DNA of 64,000 bases from Hyphomicrobiales bacterium (GCA_900473045.1 UCKS01000002.1:24579-88578); one strand, 5' to 3'; counted from the first letter of the stretch, positions 52,633-60,962 are shown. Notes: generated from the letters alone by a model not told the origin. Numbers and translations: made by a program.

Positions 52633-53031
52633 CCGTCAGCAAGCATCCCAGCCCTCTGACGGATATTGCACCGCAGCGCGCCGAAGCGCTGCGGTGGGCA
52701 GTCGATATCAATTTGGACGCGTCTCCGCGGCTCACATGTGCTGGGTCAAGAGCCTTTAATCATCCACGGCATGTTTCCTTTCGTGTTCCTTCGATATCCA
52801 AGTCCGAGCCCTTTCGCGTGAACGGGCCTGTTTCCATTGCCGGTTCCAACTCACATACGGTCGCCGTTTGAGGGCTGCACCATGATCCCGCTTGCGTTGC
52901 GGCAAAGGCTCAGGAAGACGCGACCATTCTTACTGCCGGCGTTTGAAGCCATATCGCGGATCGGTTCGGCCACCTGGATCCGCCAGGAATAATCGTTCCT
53001 GGTAGATTACAAAAATCTGGTTGCGCTTCTA
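52633..53031. other. Interval before the IS110 element
   Basis: About 400 bases without a supported gene; probably includes the 3' flank of the IS110 element, which has no terminal inverted repeat to mark its end. Confidence 0.45.
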
Positions 53032-54209
53032 TCAAACCGCCTTGAGAACAGCTCCTTCAATGACGACGCCTAAGTTCACGTATTTCCACAAAGCAATCAG
53101 CAGCTTTCGCGCGAGCACCACGATCGCGCACTTCTTCATCAAGCCACCGTTGGATTGCACCTTAGCTGTGAACCAAAGGCTGAGAGCTGATTTTGGCTGA
53201 TGTCGCAACCAGAGCCAGGATAGCTGGACCATTGTGGTTCGTAGTCGCGGATTGCCAGCCTTAGATACGCCTTGCTCGCGATCGATCGTTCCGCTTTGCC
53301 AAGGTGTCGGTGCCAACCCTGCATAAGCAGCAACCTGTCGTCGGTTATCAAAGTGTCGGAATAGGCGTTCTGTCCAAATGACGGCCGCGAATTCTGAGCC
53401 AATACCTGTTATGTTGCAAAGCATCGCCGCTTCCGTATCTGCTAATGTGATCGTGCCATGCGTCTCCATCGCCAGCAGCTTATCCCGCTCCTCCTCCACC
53501 GCTGTAATTTGCGCCAGCAACAGTTCGAGGCGATCAAGTTCACGGCCTATTTGAGCTTTCATATGGGCTGGTAAAAGGCGGCCATCACCCGTCTGAAGTT
53601 CGGTCAGTCGGGTGCGACGGTTTTTGCGTAGCGGCTCGTAACCGCTGATGCCCTGGGAAAAGAATAGACATTTAATGCGATTGACGTGTTTGACGCGCTC
53701 CGCAATCAGGATCTTGCGCTCTCGGCAGACCCGACGGCAATCCTCTTCCTCAGGGCTGGGTGCTTTGACCATTGCGCACACGCGTGGCTCTCCACGCTTG
53801 AAAGCCGACAACGCTCGGACCAAGGCCTCACCGTCCAGTCTGTCGGTCTTCGCTCGCCGCCGCCTGCGCGAGGTCGCAATTGAAGCTGGATCGACACCAT
53901 AGCTTTCTATTCCGTTCGCCTTCAGCACTCGATCGATCCAGAAGCCGTCAAGTCCGGCCTCCTGAATTGTGACGATCGGAAACTGATTGCCGGTCCGGGA
54001 TTTTACCTTTGCCTGGAGCTGGGCAAAATGTGCCAGCAATGCGGGCACATCGCCGCCACTTACCGTGTGCTTCGACATCTTCTCGCCATTGCCCGGCGAC
54101 AAAGATGTGATCAGCCAGGTCGCACGGCTGAGTTCCAATGAAATGAAAATTCCACCAAGATCAGTGCGGATAGCGGCTGCGTATGCGGTTGGGAAGTTAC
54201 AGCGTCCAT
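53032..54209 (-). mobile_element. IS110-family transposase gene, 5' frameshift
   Basis: About 390 residues when read from ATG 54209; a one-base loss near 54198 separates MDAV from FPTAYAAAIRTDLGGIF, ISLELSRATWLITSLSPG. DEDD-type N-terminal domain: QEAGLDGFWIDRVL, AKTDRLDGEALVR. C-terminal domain: NITGIGSEFAAVIWTE, AYAGLAPTPWQSG and the nucleophile Ser in REQGVSKAGNPRLR. IS110 elements lack classic inverted repeats, so the exact ends are not given. If the frameshift is real the element is inactive unless a downstream TTG (54138) is used. Confidence 0.88.
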
Positions 54210-54291
54210 GGCAGCGTCTCCTAAAGGGTGGGTGCGTTATTGCAGCCTCACTTTGCCAGAGCGACGGCCGCTATTCAGTCCCCATGGGATC

Positions 54292-54531
54292 TTACTGCAA
54301 ATCACTCTGCTGGAGGGACCCGCCCCGATCGTTCTGACCTCTATGCGCGTCCGCCTTGGACTTCAGCGCATAGAAATTGCTGGCATACAGCCATCCATCA
54401 TTCCACGCGCGATATTCGTCGCTCGCCGGTGAGTAAGGATTGAGACCCTCCGAAAGCCAGACCCGCGGATCGCTCTTGAACGCTTCCAGCGCCAGATTGA
54501 ACGCTTCCTGATATTGTTTCGACGTCAGCAT
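54292..54531 (-). CDS. Rmf/CrpP-like small protein
   Basis: 79 residues with AGGAGGAG before ATG 54531. Pattern AFNLALEAFKSDPRVWLSEG, LNPYSPASDEYRAWNDGW resembles ribosome-modulation-factor-type proteins (A-x-G...NPY...AW-x-GW). A ribosome-hibernation role in stationary or stress phase is inference. The C-terminal 20 residues are hydrophilic and extra. Confidence 0.6.
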   Translation of the reverse strand: MLTSKQYQEAFNLALEAFKSDPRVWLSEGLNPYSPASDEYRAWNDGWLYASNFYALKSKADAHRGQNDRGGSLQQSDLQ

Positions 54532-55073
54532 TAACTCCTCCTTGCTTCTTTCCCGACGGCAGCCGGCTTCTAACTCATCGGTTTTGATTCAGGTCGACGA
54601 CCACGCGTAGACCCTTCAATTGCGCACCAGCACAACGAGGTCCCGTTCATCCGTCATTCTGATGGCCTTTTCATCTCACGGAGTTTTTCCAGCGAAATCA
54701 TACTCCGACCGCAACCGGTCTGCTTACTCTGTGCGGTTTTCGAACGATGGGCGCCGGAATAAAAAATCTGAATGTCAAACCGGGATTTTCGTGGGATGGT
54801 TAGAGGATCCAATCGCTGGCAGTCGATCGGAATCTGAGGAAAGATATTGGGCTCTCCTCCCCCGGAGAGGCCTTTTTGTATCTACGCCTCCGACAAGGCA
54901 GCCGCTGCTCCCATCCGAACAGCTGAACCCGTGCCAAAGTACGCTAACGTACAGCGGACCCTGTTTGCGCTTGGAGGCAGCGGGGCGTATGGTGAATTAT
55001 TGTCTTCGCTGATGTTTGGGTAGTGGACGATAGAGAGACGCAGACAGTGCTCCCGCCCGTAAGAGGCGAAGCC
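54532..55073. other. Intergenic interval with dyad site
   Basis: About 540 bases with no supported gene. The notable element is the dyad at 54939-54952. Confidence 0.5.
54939..54952. promoter_or_regulatory. GTACG-CTAA-CGTAC dyad upstream of crp-like gene 1
   Basis: Perfect 5+5 inverted repeat, 4-base spacer, right arm extended CGTACAG; about 122 bp before ATG 55074. Confidence 0.6.
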
Positions 55074-55850
55074 ATGTTCGGATCCAATTCCCCGCAGAAC
55101 TTACTGATAGCCGCGATGCGCGACGAGGATGTCCGCGCGCTGCTGGAACAATCTGAAACCGTTGAACTTTCGGTAAACGACAACATCGAACAGCCTAACG
55201 TTCCGTTCGAGCACGTGTATTTCCCAGCTGGCGGCGTGGTATCCGTCGTTGTTTCCGCCCCGGATGGCAAACGCATTGAAGCCGGCGTGATCGGTCGGGA
55301 GGGCATGACCGGTTTTTCGGCCGTCCAGGCTGCCGACCAGTCGCCGCACCAGACGTTCGTCCAGATGAAGGGGGCCGCGACACGCGTCAAAGTCGGAACG
55401 TTTCGTCGCGCACTGGATCATAGTTCGCACCTTCGACAGCTTATCGGGCGCTATGGCCACACCTTCAACACCCAGATTGCCTACACCGCTTTGGCCAACG
55501 GAAAAGCGACCGTCGAGGAGCGGCTCGGACGTTGGCTGCTGATGTGTCAGGATCGCATTGGCAAACCTGACCTGGCGTTGACACACGAGTTTCTCGCCTT
55601 GATGCTCGGGACCCGGCGTCCGGGCGTTACCGACGCCCTTCACATGCTTGAGGGAAAACACCTTATCAAATCGACACGGGGGATCTGCCTCGTGACCGAT
55701 CGACAGGGGCTCATCGACCTTGTCGGCGGGATATACGGCGTGCCCGAGGCAGAATATGACCGGCTTATCGGAACGGAGTTTGATCAGGCCGTGGTGAATA
55801 CTCGTTCCGACCAGGTCGTAGTGGCAAGGATCGACCGATCACCCATTTGA
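55074..55850 (+). CDS. Crp/Fnr-family regulator 1
   Basis: 258 residues from ATG 55074 (a GTG at 55023 is possible). N-terminal cyclic-nucleotide-binding beta-roll (VYFPAGGVVSVVVSAPDGKR, AGVIGREGMTGF), long dimer helix and C-terminal winged HTH (LTHEFLALMLGTRRPGVTDAL, LEGKHLIKSTRG). No Cys cluster for an Fe-S centre, so not Fnr-like in sensing. Ligand unknown. Two paralogues in the window. Confidence 0.9.
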   Translation: MFGSNSPQNLLIAAMRDEDVRALLEQSETVELSVNDNIEQPNVPFEHVYFPAGGVVSVVVSAPDGKRIEAGVIGREGMTGFSAVQAADQSPHQTFVQMKGAATRVKVGTFRRALDHSSHLRQLIGRYGHTFNTQIAYTALANGKATVEERLGRWLLMCQDRIGKPDLALTHEFLALMLGTRRPGVTDALHMLEGKHLIKSTRGICLVTDRQGLIDLVGGIYGVPEAEYDRLIGTEFDQAVVNTRSDQVVVARIDRSPI

Positions 55851-55871
55851 TCATCGGATCGGGGGATATTG

Positions 55872-56084
55872 CTAAACCGTGGTATTGTCGGCGAGGAACG
55901 CAATGCCCGCAGCCGTCAGGCGATAGGTGCGAAACCGAATCTCTCCCCGAGAGACAACCAGTCCCCTTTCTTCCGCAATGATACCGGTCTTGAGACCCAC
56001 ATTCGCAGGTGTCTTTCGCCACCGCGACGGCCTGAGGTGGGCCAGCAGCAACAGCAAGCGGACCTGTCCGCCCGGGCCGGTCAC
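55872..56084 (-). CDS. Possible small protein, remnant-like
   Basis: 70 codons; the second half (VGLKTGIIAEERGLVVSRGE, IRFRTYRLTAAGIAFL) looks like the wing of a winged-helix domain, but the first half does not. Overlaps the end of the crp-like gene 2 by 4 bp. May be a decayed gene. Confidence 0.35.
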   Translation of the reverse strand: MTGPGGQVRLLLLLAHLRPSRWRKTPANVGLKTGIIAEERGLVVSRGEIRFRTYRLTAAGIAFLADNTTV

Positions 56085-56794
56085 AAGGCACCTATAAGGC
56101 GGTTATATTCGCGCTCGGGCGTGCCGTAACATCCGCCAGCCATCTCCAGCAATTTCGCGCGATCGCGAATATGGATCGCGCCCCGCGTGGCCTTGATCGC
56201 CAGCGCACCTTCAAGAATGTGCAGATGATCGGTCACCCCCGACCGACGCACACCCAACATCAGCGCGAGAAATTCGTGCGTCAGGGGCATGTCATCTACG
56301 CGCAGACGATCGTGGCACATGAGGAGCCAGCGAGCGAGGCGCTCACCGATGTTATATCGGCCATTTGCCAAGGCGGAGTGCGCAAGCTGCAGTTCGCAGC
56401 AATGGACGTAATGGAGGAAAAGATCGCGGGAGGGGCTGTGTTCATCCATAAGACGGTGAAGCGCGGCTACGGGTGTTCGAATGCCCTCTCCTCTCACCTG
56501 CATGAAGGTTTGATTTGGTGTGGTGTCGAGCCGGAGAATGCAATGCGCGCCACTTAAGCCTTCGAAGCCGACATGACCTATCTCAATGGCTTCATCATCG
56601 TCGGTTCTTGCGACGACAGACCCCAGACCGCTCTCAAGAAAATAGACGTGACTGGTCTTTTGATCCGCTTCCACTTGAAACGACCGCAGTGGAAGATCGA
56701 CCCGCTCCAACGTTGGCTGGAGCACCTCAAACGCCTCGGAGCGGAGCGCCCTCAGAAGGCGGTTTTGTACCGCTCCCTGGTCAATCGATGCCAT
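56081..56794 (-). CDS. Crp/Fnr-family regulator 2
   Basis: 237 residues from ATG 56794, chosen by alignment with paralogue 3 (both put NRLL about 10 residues in). Beta-roll VYFLESGLGSVVARTDDDEA, IGHVGFEGLSG; HTH LTHEFLALMLGVRRSGVTDH, LHILEGALAIKATRG. Faces away from crp-like gene 1. A dyad half-match lies 112 bp upstream. Confidence 0.9.
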   Translation of the reverse strand: MASIDQGAVQNRLLRALRSEAFEVLQPTLERVDLPLRSFQVEADQKTSHVYFLESGLGSVVARTDDDEAIEIGHVGFEGLSGAHCILRLDTTPNQTFMQVRGEGIRTPVAALHRLMDEHSPSRDLFLHYVHCCELQLAHSALANGRYNIGERLARWLLMCHDRLRVDDMPLTHEFLALMLGVRRSGVTDHLHILEGALAIKATRGAIHIRDRAKLLEMAGGCYGTPEREYNRLIGAL

Positions 56795-56905
56795 GGGAGG
56801 CTTCCGTTCGGGAAGGAGCCCGTTCTCAACGATCATCGGAGAGACAATTGCATTCGAAGTTTATGCGCTGGAATTCCTGATTTTGATACGGGTCGATGCT
56901 ACTCT

Positions 56906-56919
56906 GTACGGTTTCGACC
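56906..56919. promoter_or_regulatory. GTACG-GTTT-CGACC imperfect dyad, upstream of crp-like gene 2
   Basis: One perfect arm and one degenerate arm. The 14 bases are the exact reverse complement of the site at 60843-60856, at the same distance (about 110 bp) from the gene it faces. Confidence 0.55.
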
Positions 56920-57044
56920 GACCAGCTGATTTGTCCCGCGAACCGAGACAACCAGGTACCAATCGATAAAGTAAAGGGTGGGGCCAATCCCACGAGAGAG
57001 CTTGCAAGGGGCGGAACTGATCGCACATTCCGAGACTTCTCCGC

Positions 57045-57069
57045 GGAACAAGTGCTGGTGCTGTTGGTT
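57045..57069 (+). promoter_or_regulatory. EcfG-type promoter of micropeptide/DUF6894 pair
   Basis: GGAAC 57045-57049, 17 bases, GTT 57067-57069, 28 bp before ATG 57098. Confidence 0.78.
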
Positions 57070-57097
57070 GACATGCTCCGTAAGAGAGGAGACCAAC

Positions 57098-57211
57098 ATG
57101 GAGGCTCTACCGCTCCTCGTCGTGAGCGCACTGCCTTTAGTCGCTGCCGTCGTTCTTTTGTGGAATGGTCCCCCGAGGCACAATCGACCCGGGCCGCCTT
57201 GGTACCGGTAG
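57098..57211 (+). CDS. Single-TM micropeptide, 37 aa, coupled to DUF6894
   Basis: MEALPLLVVSALPLVAAVVL then LWNGPPRHNRPG. One membrane helix, short basic-Pro tail, AGAGGAG upstream. The stop at 57209-57211 is two bases before the DUF6894 ATG. Same layout and sequence pattern as 5167-5265. Confidence 0.72.
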   Translation: MEALPLLVVSALPLVAAVVLLWNGPPRHNRPGPPWYR

Positions 57212-57213
57212 AT

Positions 57214-57441
57214 ATGCCCTTCGTCTATTTTCACCGCAGCGACGGTAAGGCCTATCATCGCGATCGACAGGGCCGCTATTTGAAAGGTGTCGAACAGGCA
57301 AAGGCCGAGGCAAAACGCATTCTCGCACGTGAGCTGACGCGGGCAGAGCCAACAATCGACACCAGCGGTTTGAGCGTCACAGTCGAAGACCTCAGCGGTC
57401 GCACTCTTTTCATGATATCGGCTATCGCCACCACGTGGTGA
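57214..57441 (+). CDS. DUF6894 protein
   Basis: 75 residues: MPFVYFHRSDGKAYHRDRQG, QAKAEAKRILARELTRAE, GLSVTVEDLSGRTLFMIS. Intact member of the three-copy subgroup. It has no separate ribosome-binding site after the micropeptide stop, so translation is probably coupled to the micropeptide. 57442-57709 shows nothing. Confidence 0.85.
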   Translation: MPFVYFHRSDGKAYHRDRQGRYLKGVEQAKAEAKRILARELTRAEPTIDTSGLSVTVEDLSGRTLFMISAIATTW

Positions 57442-57709
57442 AAACAAATGGTTTAACGCGTCGCGGCGAGGTCACTCTCATCCCGGCGGAGAATCTCCTG
57501 TGCCACCGAACCCGACGTCGTCCAAGGGTGGGCATTGCGAACCGATGTCATCACGGGCGTCACGCGCACTAGTCCGCATGAACAGACCAACCAACAGTCG
57601 AGAGAAAGAGCCATCTGGGCACTGTACCCGGCACCATTTGGAGGCACGGAAAGGGACCGAAAGTCCGATCGGCCTCACCAGTGCTAGCTGTCGACAGAGC
57701 CGCTCGTTA

Positions 57710-58015
57710 TCAGACGCGTGCCCAAGACAGGCGATGAGCCAATTGGCGATGATGCAGCGATTGTGTCGTCACCACTGGCATGCCTGCCTCGAGACATGCA
57801 GCTACAAACGCCTCGCGGGCCAACTCAGTTGGTGCCATACCGTTTAGGCCTTGCCGACAGGTCAACACGGCATGGTCATAGCGTTCGCCACGCTTCTGAG
57901 GCCATTCGTTTTCCAGGAAATCCAGTGTCTCGTAAATACTACCAAATGTTCGATCCATCCCAGCGCGAAGTGTGACCTTCAGCGGCTGGATCCAGGGAAT
58001 ATCGCGCGTGCTCAT
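57710..58015 (-). CDS. DUF982 protein
   Basis: 101 residues from ATG 58015 (AGGAGGAG upstream): MSTRDIPWIQPLKVTLRAG, YETLDFLENEWPQKRGERYD, CRQGLNGMAPTELAREAFVA. The last 20 residues after GMPVV are extra. Parent-like relative of the pseudogene at 16593-16886. Confidence 0.85.
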   Translation of the reverse strand: MSTRDIPWIQPLKVTLRAGMDRTFGSIYETLDFLENEWPQKRGERYDHAVLTCRQGLNGMAPTELAREAFVAACLEAGMPVVTTQSLHHRQLAHRLSWARV

Positions 58016-58095
58016 CGTCGCTCCTCCTATCGAACTATTTTCTCGCAAGTTGCACTCCGGCTACCACCTTAAAACCGGCGCGACGGCGCAGCCAT

Positions 58096-58117
58096 TGGGA
58101 GGCCAAGCGGCCTCCCA
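58096..58117. repeat. Perfect 9-bp hairpin
   Basis: TGGGAGGCC, loop AAGC, GGCCTCCCA, between the ends of the KGG and DUF982 genes. No T run on either side is strong, so terminator function is uncertain. Confidence 0.55.
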
Positions 58118-58136
58118 TATTTGACCATGAGCACAG

Positions 58137-58388
58137 TTACGACCGGCCGCCCCGTTCGCTGCCACCATTACCGCCACTCGAGGACTGTCCGCCCTTTTTG
58201 CCGGCTTCGGCTGCGCGCTCCGGATCGTTCTTGAAGTTGCCGCCTGACGCTTCACCGCCCTTCGAGGCGATTTCGCGCTGCTTATCGTCATCCATCGACG
58301 CAAAGCCGCGTTTTGACGTATCGCCAGATTGCTGGCCTTTGTTGCCTTGGCCCTGCTGGCCACGGCTTCCCGATTGCTGGTTAGGCAT
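58137..58388 (-). CDS. KGG-motif stress protein (GsiB-like)
   Basis: 83 residues from ATG 58388 (AGGAG upstream). Gln/Gly/Ser-rich N-terminus, then RGFASMDDDKQREIASKGGE and AAEAGKKGGQ, the repeated KGG pattern of hydrophilin-like general stress proteins. Disordered; protects during desiccation or stress by family inference. EcfG-type promoter upstream. Confidence 0.88.
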   Translation of the reverse strand: MPNQQSGSRGQQGQGNKGQQSGDTSKRGFASMDDDKQREIASKGGEASGGNFKNDPERAAEAGKKGGQSSSGGNGGSERGGRS

Positions 58389-58437
58389 TTCATTCTTCTC
58401 CTGTTTCGAAATCCGTCGTTCGAGACGACGCGGTATC

Positions 58438-58462
58438 AACTTTGATTTCCAGAAGTGGTTCC
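58438..58462 (-). promoter_or_regulatory. EcfG-type promoter of the KGG protein
   Basis: Minus strand GGAAC (58462-58458), 17 bases, GTT (58440-58438), 49 bp before the start. Spacer nearly identical to 16941-16965. Confidence 0.8.
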
Positions 58463-58606
58463 CGCGAACCGCATTATTTATCGGAGTGTCTGAAATCGGA
58501 CAGAACCGGCCTGGGTTTGCATTTTTAATAGTCGGACCAAGCCGTCGGCGTAATTTATGGATTGAACCTGAAACCTGTCTGCAACGGGAATACCGGAGGA
58601 TAGATC

Positions 58607-58789
58607 GTGGAAAAAATGGGAAATAAACGGCGCGCCCGAGGGGCCTCGCCGCGGGGCTGTTTTGAGCAAAGCAAGCAAGAGGCCCAGTTGATCATCGACT
58701 CTGAACGGGAACAACGACGCAAGAAAAGCGAGGCGCTCAAGATCCTTCGCGTGACAAATTCCGCGAGGGCTGCCCCAGACTCTGAATAA
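58607..58789 (+). CDS. Small basic helical protein, 60 aa
   Basis: GTG 58607 with AGGA 9 bases upstream, or ATG 58616. Reads MEKMGNKRRARGASPRG, then SKQEAQLIIDSEREQRRKKS, EALKILRV. One long charged helix; no named family. Confidence 0.5.
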   Translation: MEKMGNKRRARGASPRGCFEQSKQEAQLIIDSEREQRRKKSEALKILRVTNSARAAPDSE

Positions 58790-59486
58790 AGCCCGCTGGA
58801 AGCGGTCCCATGGGCCAGAGTCGGAATTACAATCGGGTCGGTGTTGTTTCCGCTTTCGACCGAAACCAATTGTTCCTTGAGAGCCAGCCGATGCGTTCCT
58901 CAGGCGCGTGTAGGTCTCGAACCGCGGCACTGAGCGTTGGGCATGGCCGCCACCATTCGTCAAATGACCAACGACGTTGATCGTGCGTCGATGACCGCTT
59001 GTACCGGGTTTTCGAAACGGTCCCGGCGCTCATTTCGCGCGCTCACGCGAGACGACAATTTGCCGCCTCACTACACCTTGAGTCTTAGGTGCACCCCCGC
59101 GATACTGACGCTTCGATGTGGCTAACCTCATCTTCGATGAGAACGGAAATCGTCGGCCAGCAACGCCCGGCTGGACCTCTTGCAAATTCGACCTAAAGGA
59201 ACCCGGCCTTCCATGTACTCAGCGCAGTCGGCTCAACCGCATTGACGACGGGTCGCTAGCTACCCAACATCAAGCGTACATTCGAAGGGGTGGTCGAAGG
59301 AGATACCAACGTACCCCGAACCACACTGTTATGTTGCGCGCTGCCCTGGCACTTCTCCGCGCCGGTGTATCGAGCGATCAACGTCAACAGCGAGACGCAG
59401 GGATCCAGTATGCAGATGAAGCGTTTCCATACGATGCCTGACCAGAGTGGTCACCGGCACGATTAAATCTCACGCCACCCGGGCGG
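58790..59486. other. Gene-free interval
   Basis: About 700 bases. Open frames exist on both strands but none shows a family motif, clear ribosome-binding site or coding-like composition I can defend. Confidence 0.45.
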
Positions 59487-59675
59487 TCAGGGTTGCTTCA
59501 AAGTGCCCATACGTTTGGCGCTTAGGTAATTGAGACAATCAATTAATTCGTCCACCTCTTCGAGGTCGAGACAGTTCAATTCAATATCGGCGAACCATGC
59601 TGGTTGTCCGGTGAAGATATCGATCACCGACCAGAACTCGTCGCGGCGGTTCTTCCTTACCAGATACCTGACCAT
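59487..59675 (-). CDS. Small protein, 62 aa
   Basis: MVRYLVRKNRRDEFWSVIDI, FTGQPAWFADIELNCLDLEE, VDELIDCLNYL. Mixed strand-helix pattern seen in short rhizobial proteins; function unknown. A perfect EcfG-type promoter upstream supports it. Confidence 0.65.
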   Translation of the reverse strand: MVRYLVRKNRRDEFWSVIDIFTGQPAWFADIELNCLDLEEVDELIDCLNYLSAKRMGTLKQP

Positions 59676-59713
59676 GGTTTCGTCCCATCCATCGGCATCA
59701 ATGAGTTTTCTCT

Positions 59714-59738
59714 AACGTACGCCGTGAGCTTTTGTTCC
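59714..59738 (-). promoter_or_regulatory. EcfG-type promoter of 59487-59675
   Basis: Minus strand GGAAC (59738-59734), 17 bases, GTT (59716-59714). Confidence 0.75.
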
Positions 59739-59859
59739 TATTTCCTGGACTCCAATCGGTAGACCGCTCTCAAAAGTTCCCCCTCTTGGGCACGGAAGCA
59801 AAATTGGCAAAATCTAGAAGGGATCGAACCTCGACACCAACGTTGGACGCCGTGGCGCG

Positions 59860-60063
59860 TCAGATCGACCGTATCATCTCCAAAAGCGTGTCATGCCCAA
59901 CGACGCCAAGATGGTAGAGCCCGTAAACCTCAGTACGGGCTTGCTCTGCCTTCGGATCGGAGATCGCCAGCCCTCGTTCTTCGCACCACGAAGCAACCAC
60001 ATCCTGAAGCATTCGAAGGTCGGCGGGCGAGATCGGCTGTACAGGGGAAGCGGTGTAGGTCAT
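59860..60063 (-). CDS. Small helical protein, 67 aa (family member 1)
   Basis: From ATG 60063: MTYTASPVQPISPADLRMLQ, DVVASWCEERGLAISDPKAE, then LYHLGVVGHDTLLEMIR. Same helical plan as 60396-60608 (W-C-x-E-x-G, L-G/F-G then LLEM/LIEML). Unknown function. Confidence 0.65.
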   Translation of the reverse strand: MTYTASPVQPISPADLRMLQDVVASWCEERGLAISDPKAEQARTEVYGLYHLGVVGHDTLLEMIRSI

Positions 60064-60229
60064 ATTCTTCTCTTCGGTGACGGGGTTACTCGCAACAAGG
60101 GCGACGCTCCTCCGCTTTCCATTCGGGCAACGGACGCGACAACGCCGTCGATACATCTTTGTCTTTGAGGTTGATCACTTCGAAGACGCCACATCGGCTG
60201 CAGCGCTGCGTGCGCATCGTGTAAAGCTC

Positions 60230-60347
60230 CTAAGCTCGGCGGAGCATTTCGATCAACTGATCGGGAAAGCGCAGGCCGAACTGAAACCACTCAATCAGCT
60301 CGACGGCCGCTTCCTCTGTCCGGGGTCGCTGATGTCGACTCGCTCCT
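60230..60347 (-). pseudogene. Remnant of the same small helical family
   Basis: Pieces CEERVDISDPGQ and, one frame over, EEAAVELIEWFQFGLRFPDQ, LIEMLRRA-stop. Very close to the C-terminus of 60396-60608 (ELIDWFQFGIKSPDQLIEML). Frameshifted, N-terminus missing. Confidence 0.7.
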
Positions 60348-60395
60348 CGCAAGACTGGGTGCCAAAGACATGTCTGGCAAGAATAAAAAAGTATC

Positions 60396-60608
60396 TTACT
60401 GTCGCCGCAGCATTTCGATCAGCTGGTCGGGAGACTTTATGCCGAACTGAAACCAGTCGATCAACTCGATCGCGCCCTGCTCAGCTCGCTTCGATGTCAG
60501 ATCGATCCCCTGCTCACGACACCAACACTTCAAAGTTGATTGAAGCATCTCCAGTTCGTCGCTGGATATCGCGGCGCTTTGAAACGCATAAACGTGCTGC
60601 ATGTTCAT
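60396..60608 (-). CDS. Small helical protein, 70 aa (family member 2)
   Basis: MNMQHVYAFQSAAISSDELE, MLQSTLKCWCREQGIDLTSK, AIELIDWFQFGIKSPDQLIE, MLRRQ. Three predicted helices. A CGTACAGA half-site lies about 114 bp upstream, as for the crp-like genes. Function unknown. Confidence 0.68.
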   Translation of the reverse strand: MNMQHVYAFQSAAISSDELEMLQSTLKCWCREQGIDLTSKRAEQGAIELIDWFQFGIKSPDQLIEMLRRQ

Positions 60609-60721
60609 GCCTCCATCTCAGGATTTATCTGAACACCGGGTCGCAGTATCTTGACCGCAGCGGTGCTCGGTATAAACGATTTTCGGACACTACTGCGCCG
60701 GGATCAAACGGATTCTTATTC

Positions 60722-60735
60722 TGTACGGTTGCCGA
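60722..60735. promoter_or_regulatory. Degenerate dyad GTACG-GTTG-CCGAC
   Basis: Faces the small helical gene ending at 60608 (distance 114 bp). One conserved arm (CGTACAGAAT on the minus strand). Confidence 0.45.
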
Positions 60736-60842
60736 CATTTTAGGCCTGCGTGGCGAGTTCTTCGTTCCGAAATTGCTATCTATTCGCCGGGAAGAAGCGC
60801 ACAGTCTTTTGGGTCGCCCGCAGGCGAACTTGTCCCGCGAAC

Positions 60843-60856
60843 GGTCGAAACCGTAC
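60843..60856. promoter_or_regulatory. GGTCG-AAAC-CGTAC dyad upstream of crp-like gene 3
   Basis: Exact inverse of the 56906 site, about 107 bp before ATG 60963; followed by AGAACCG. A 13-base stretch TTGTCCCGCGAAC is shared with the 56906 region. Confidence 0.55.
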
Positions 60857-60962
60857 AGAACCGCGAGGAATATGGCGCTGGGCGCCGCTTTGTCCCATAA
60901 AACCTGTCATGAAGTCATGGCGTTTGGTGTGAGGCCGAGCTCCAACTCGATTGGAGAATCGA

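Noticed and set aside
55023..55073. GTG 55023 as the start of crp-like gene 1
   Set aside because: The extra 17 residues do not align with the paralogues, and the ATG at 55074 fits the family start better.
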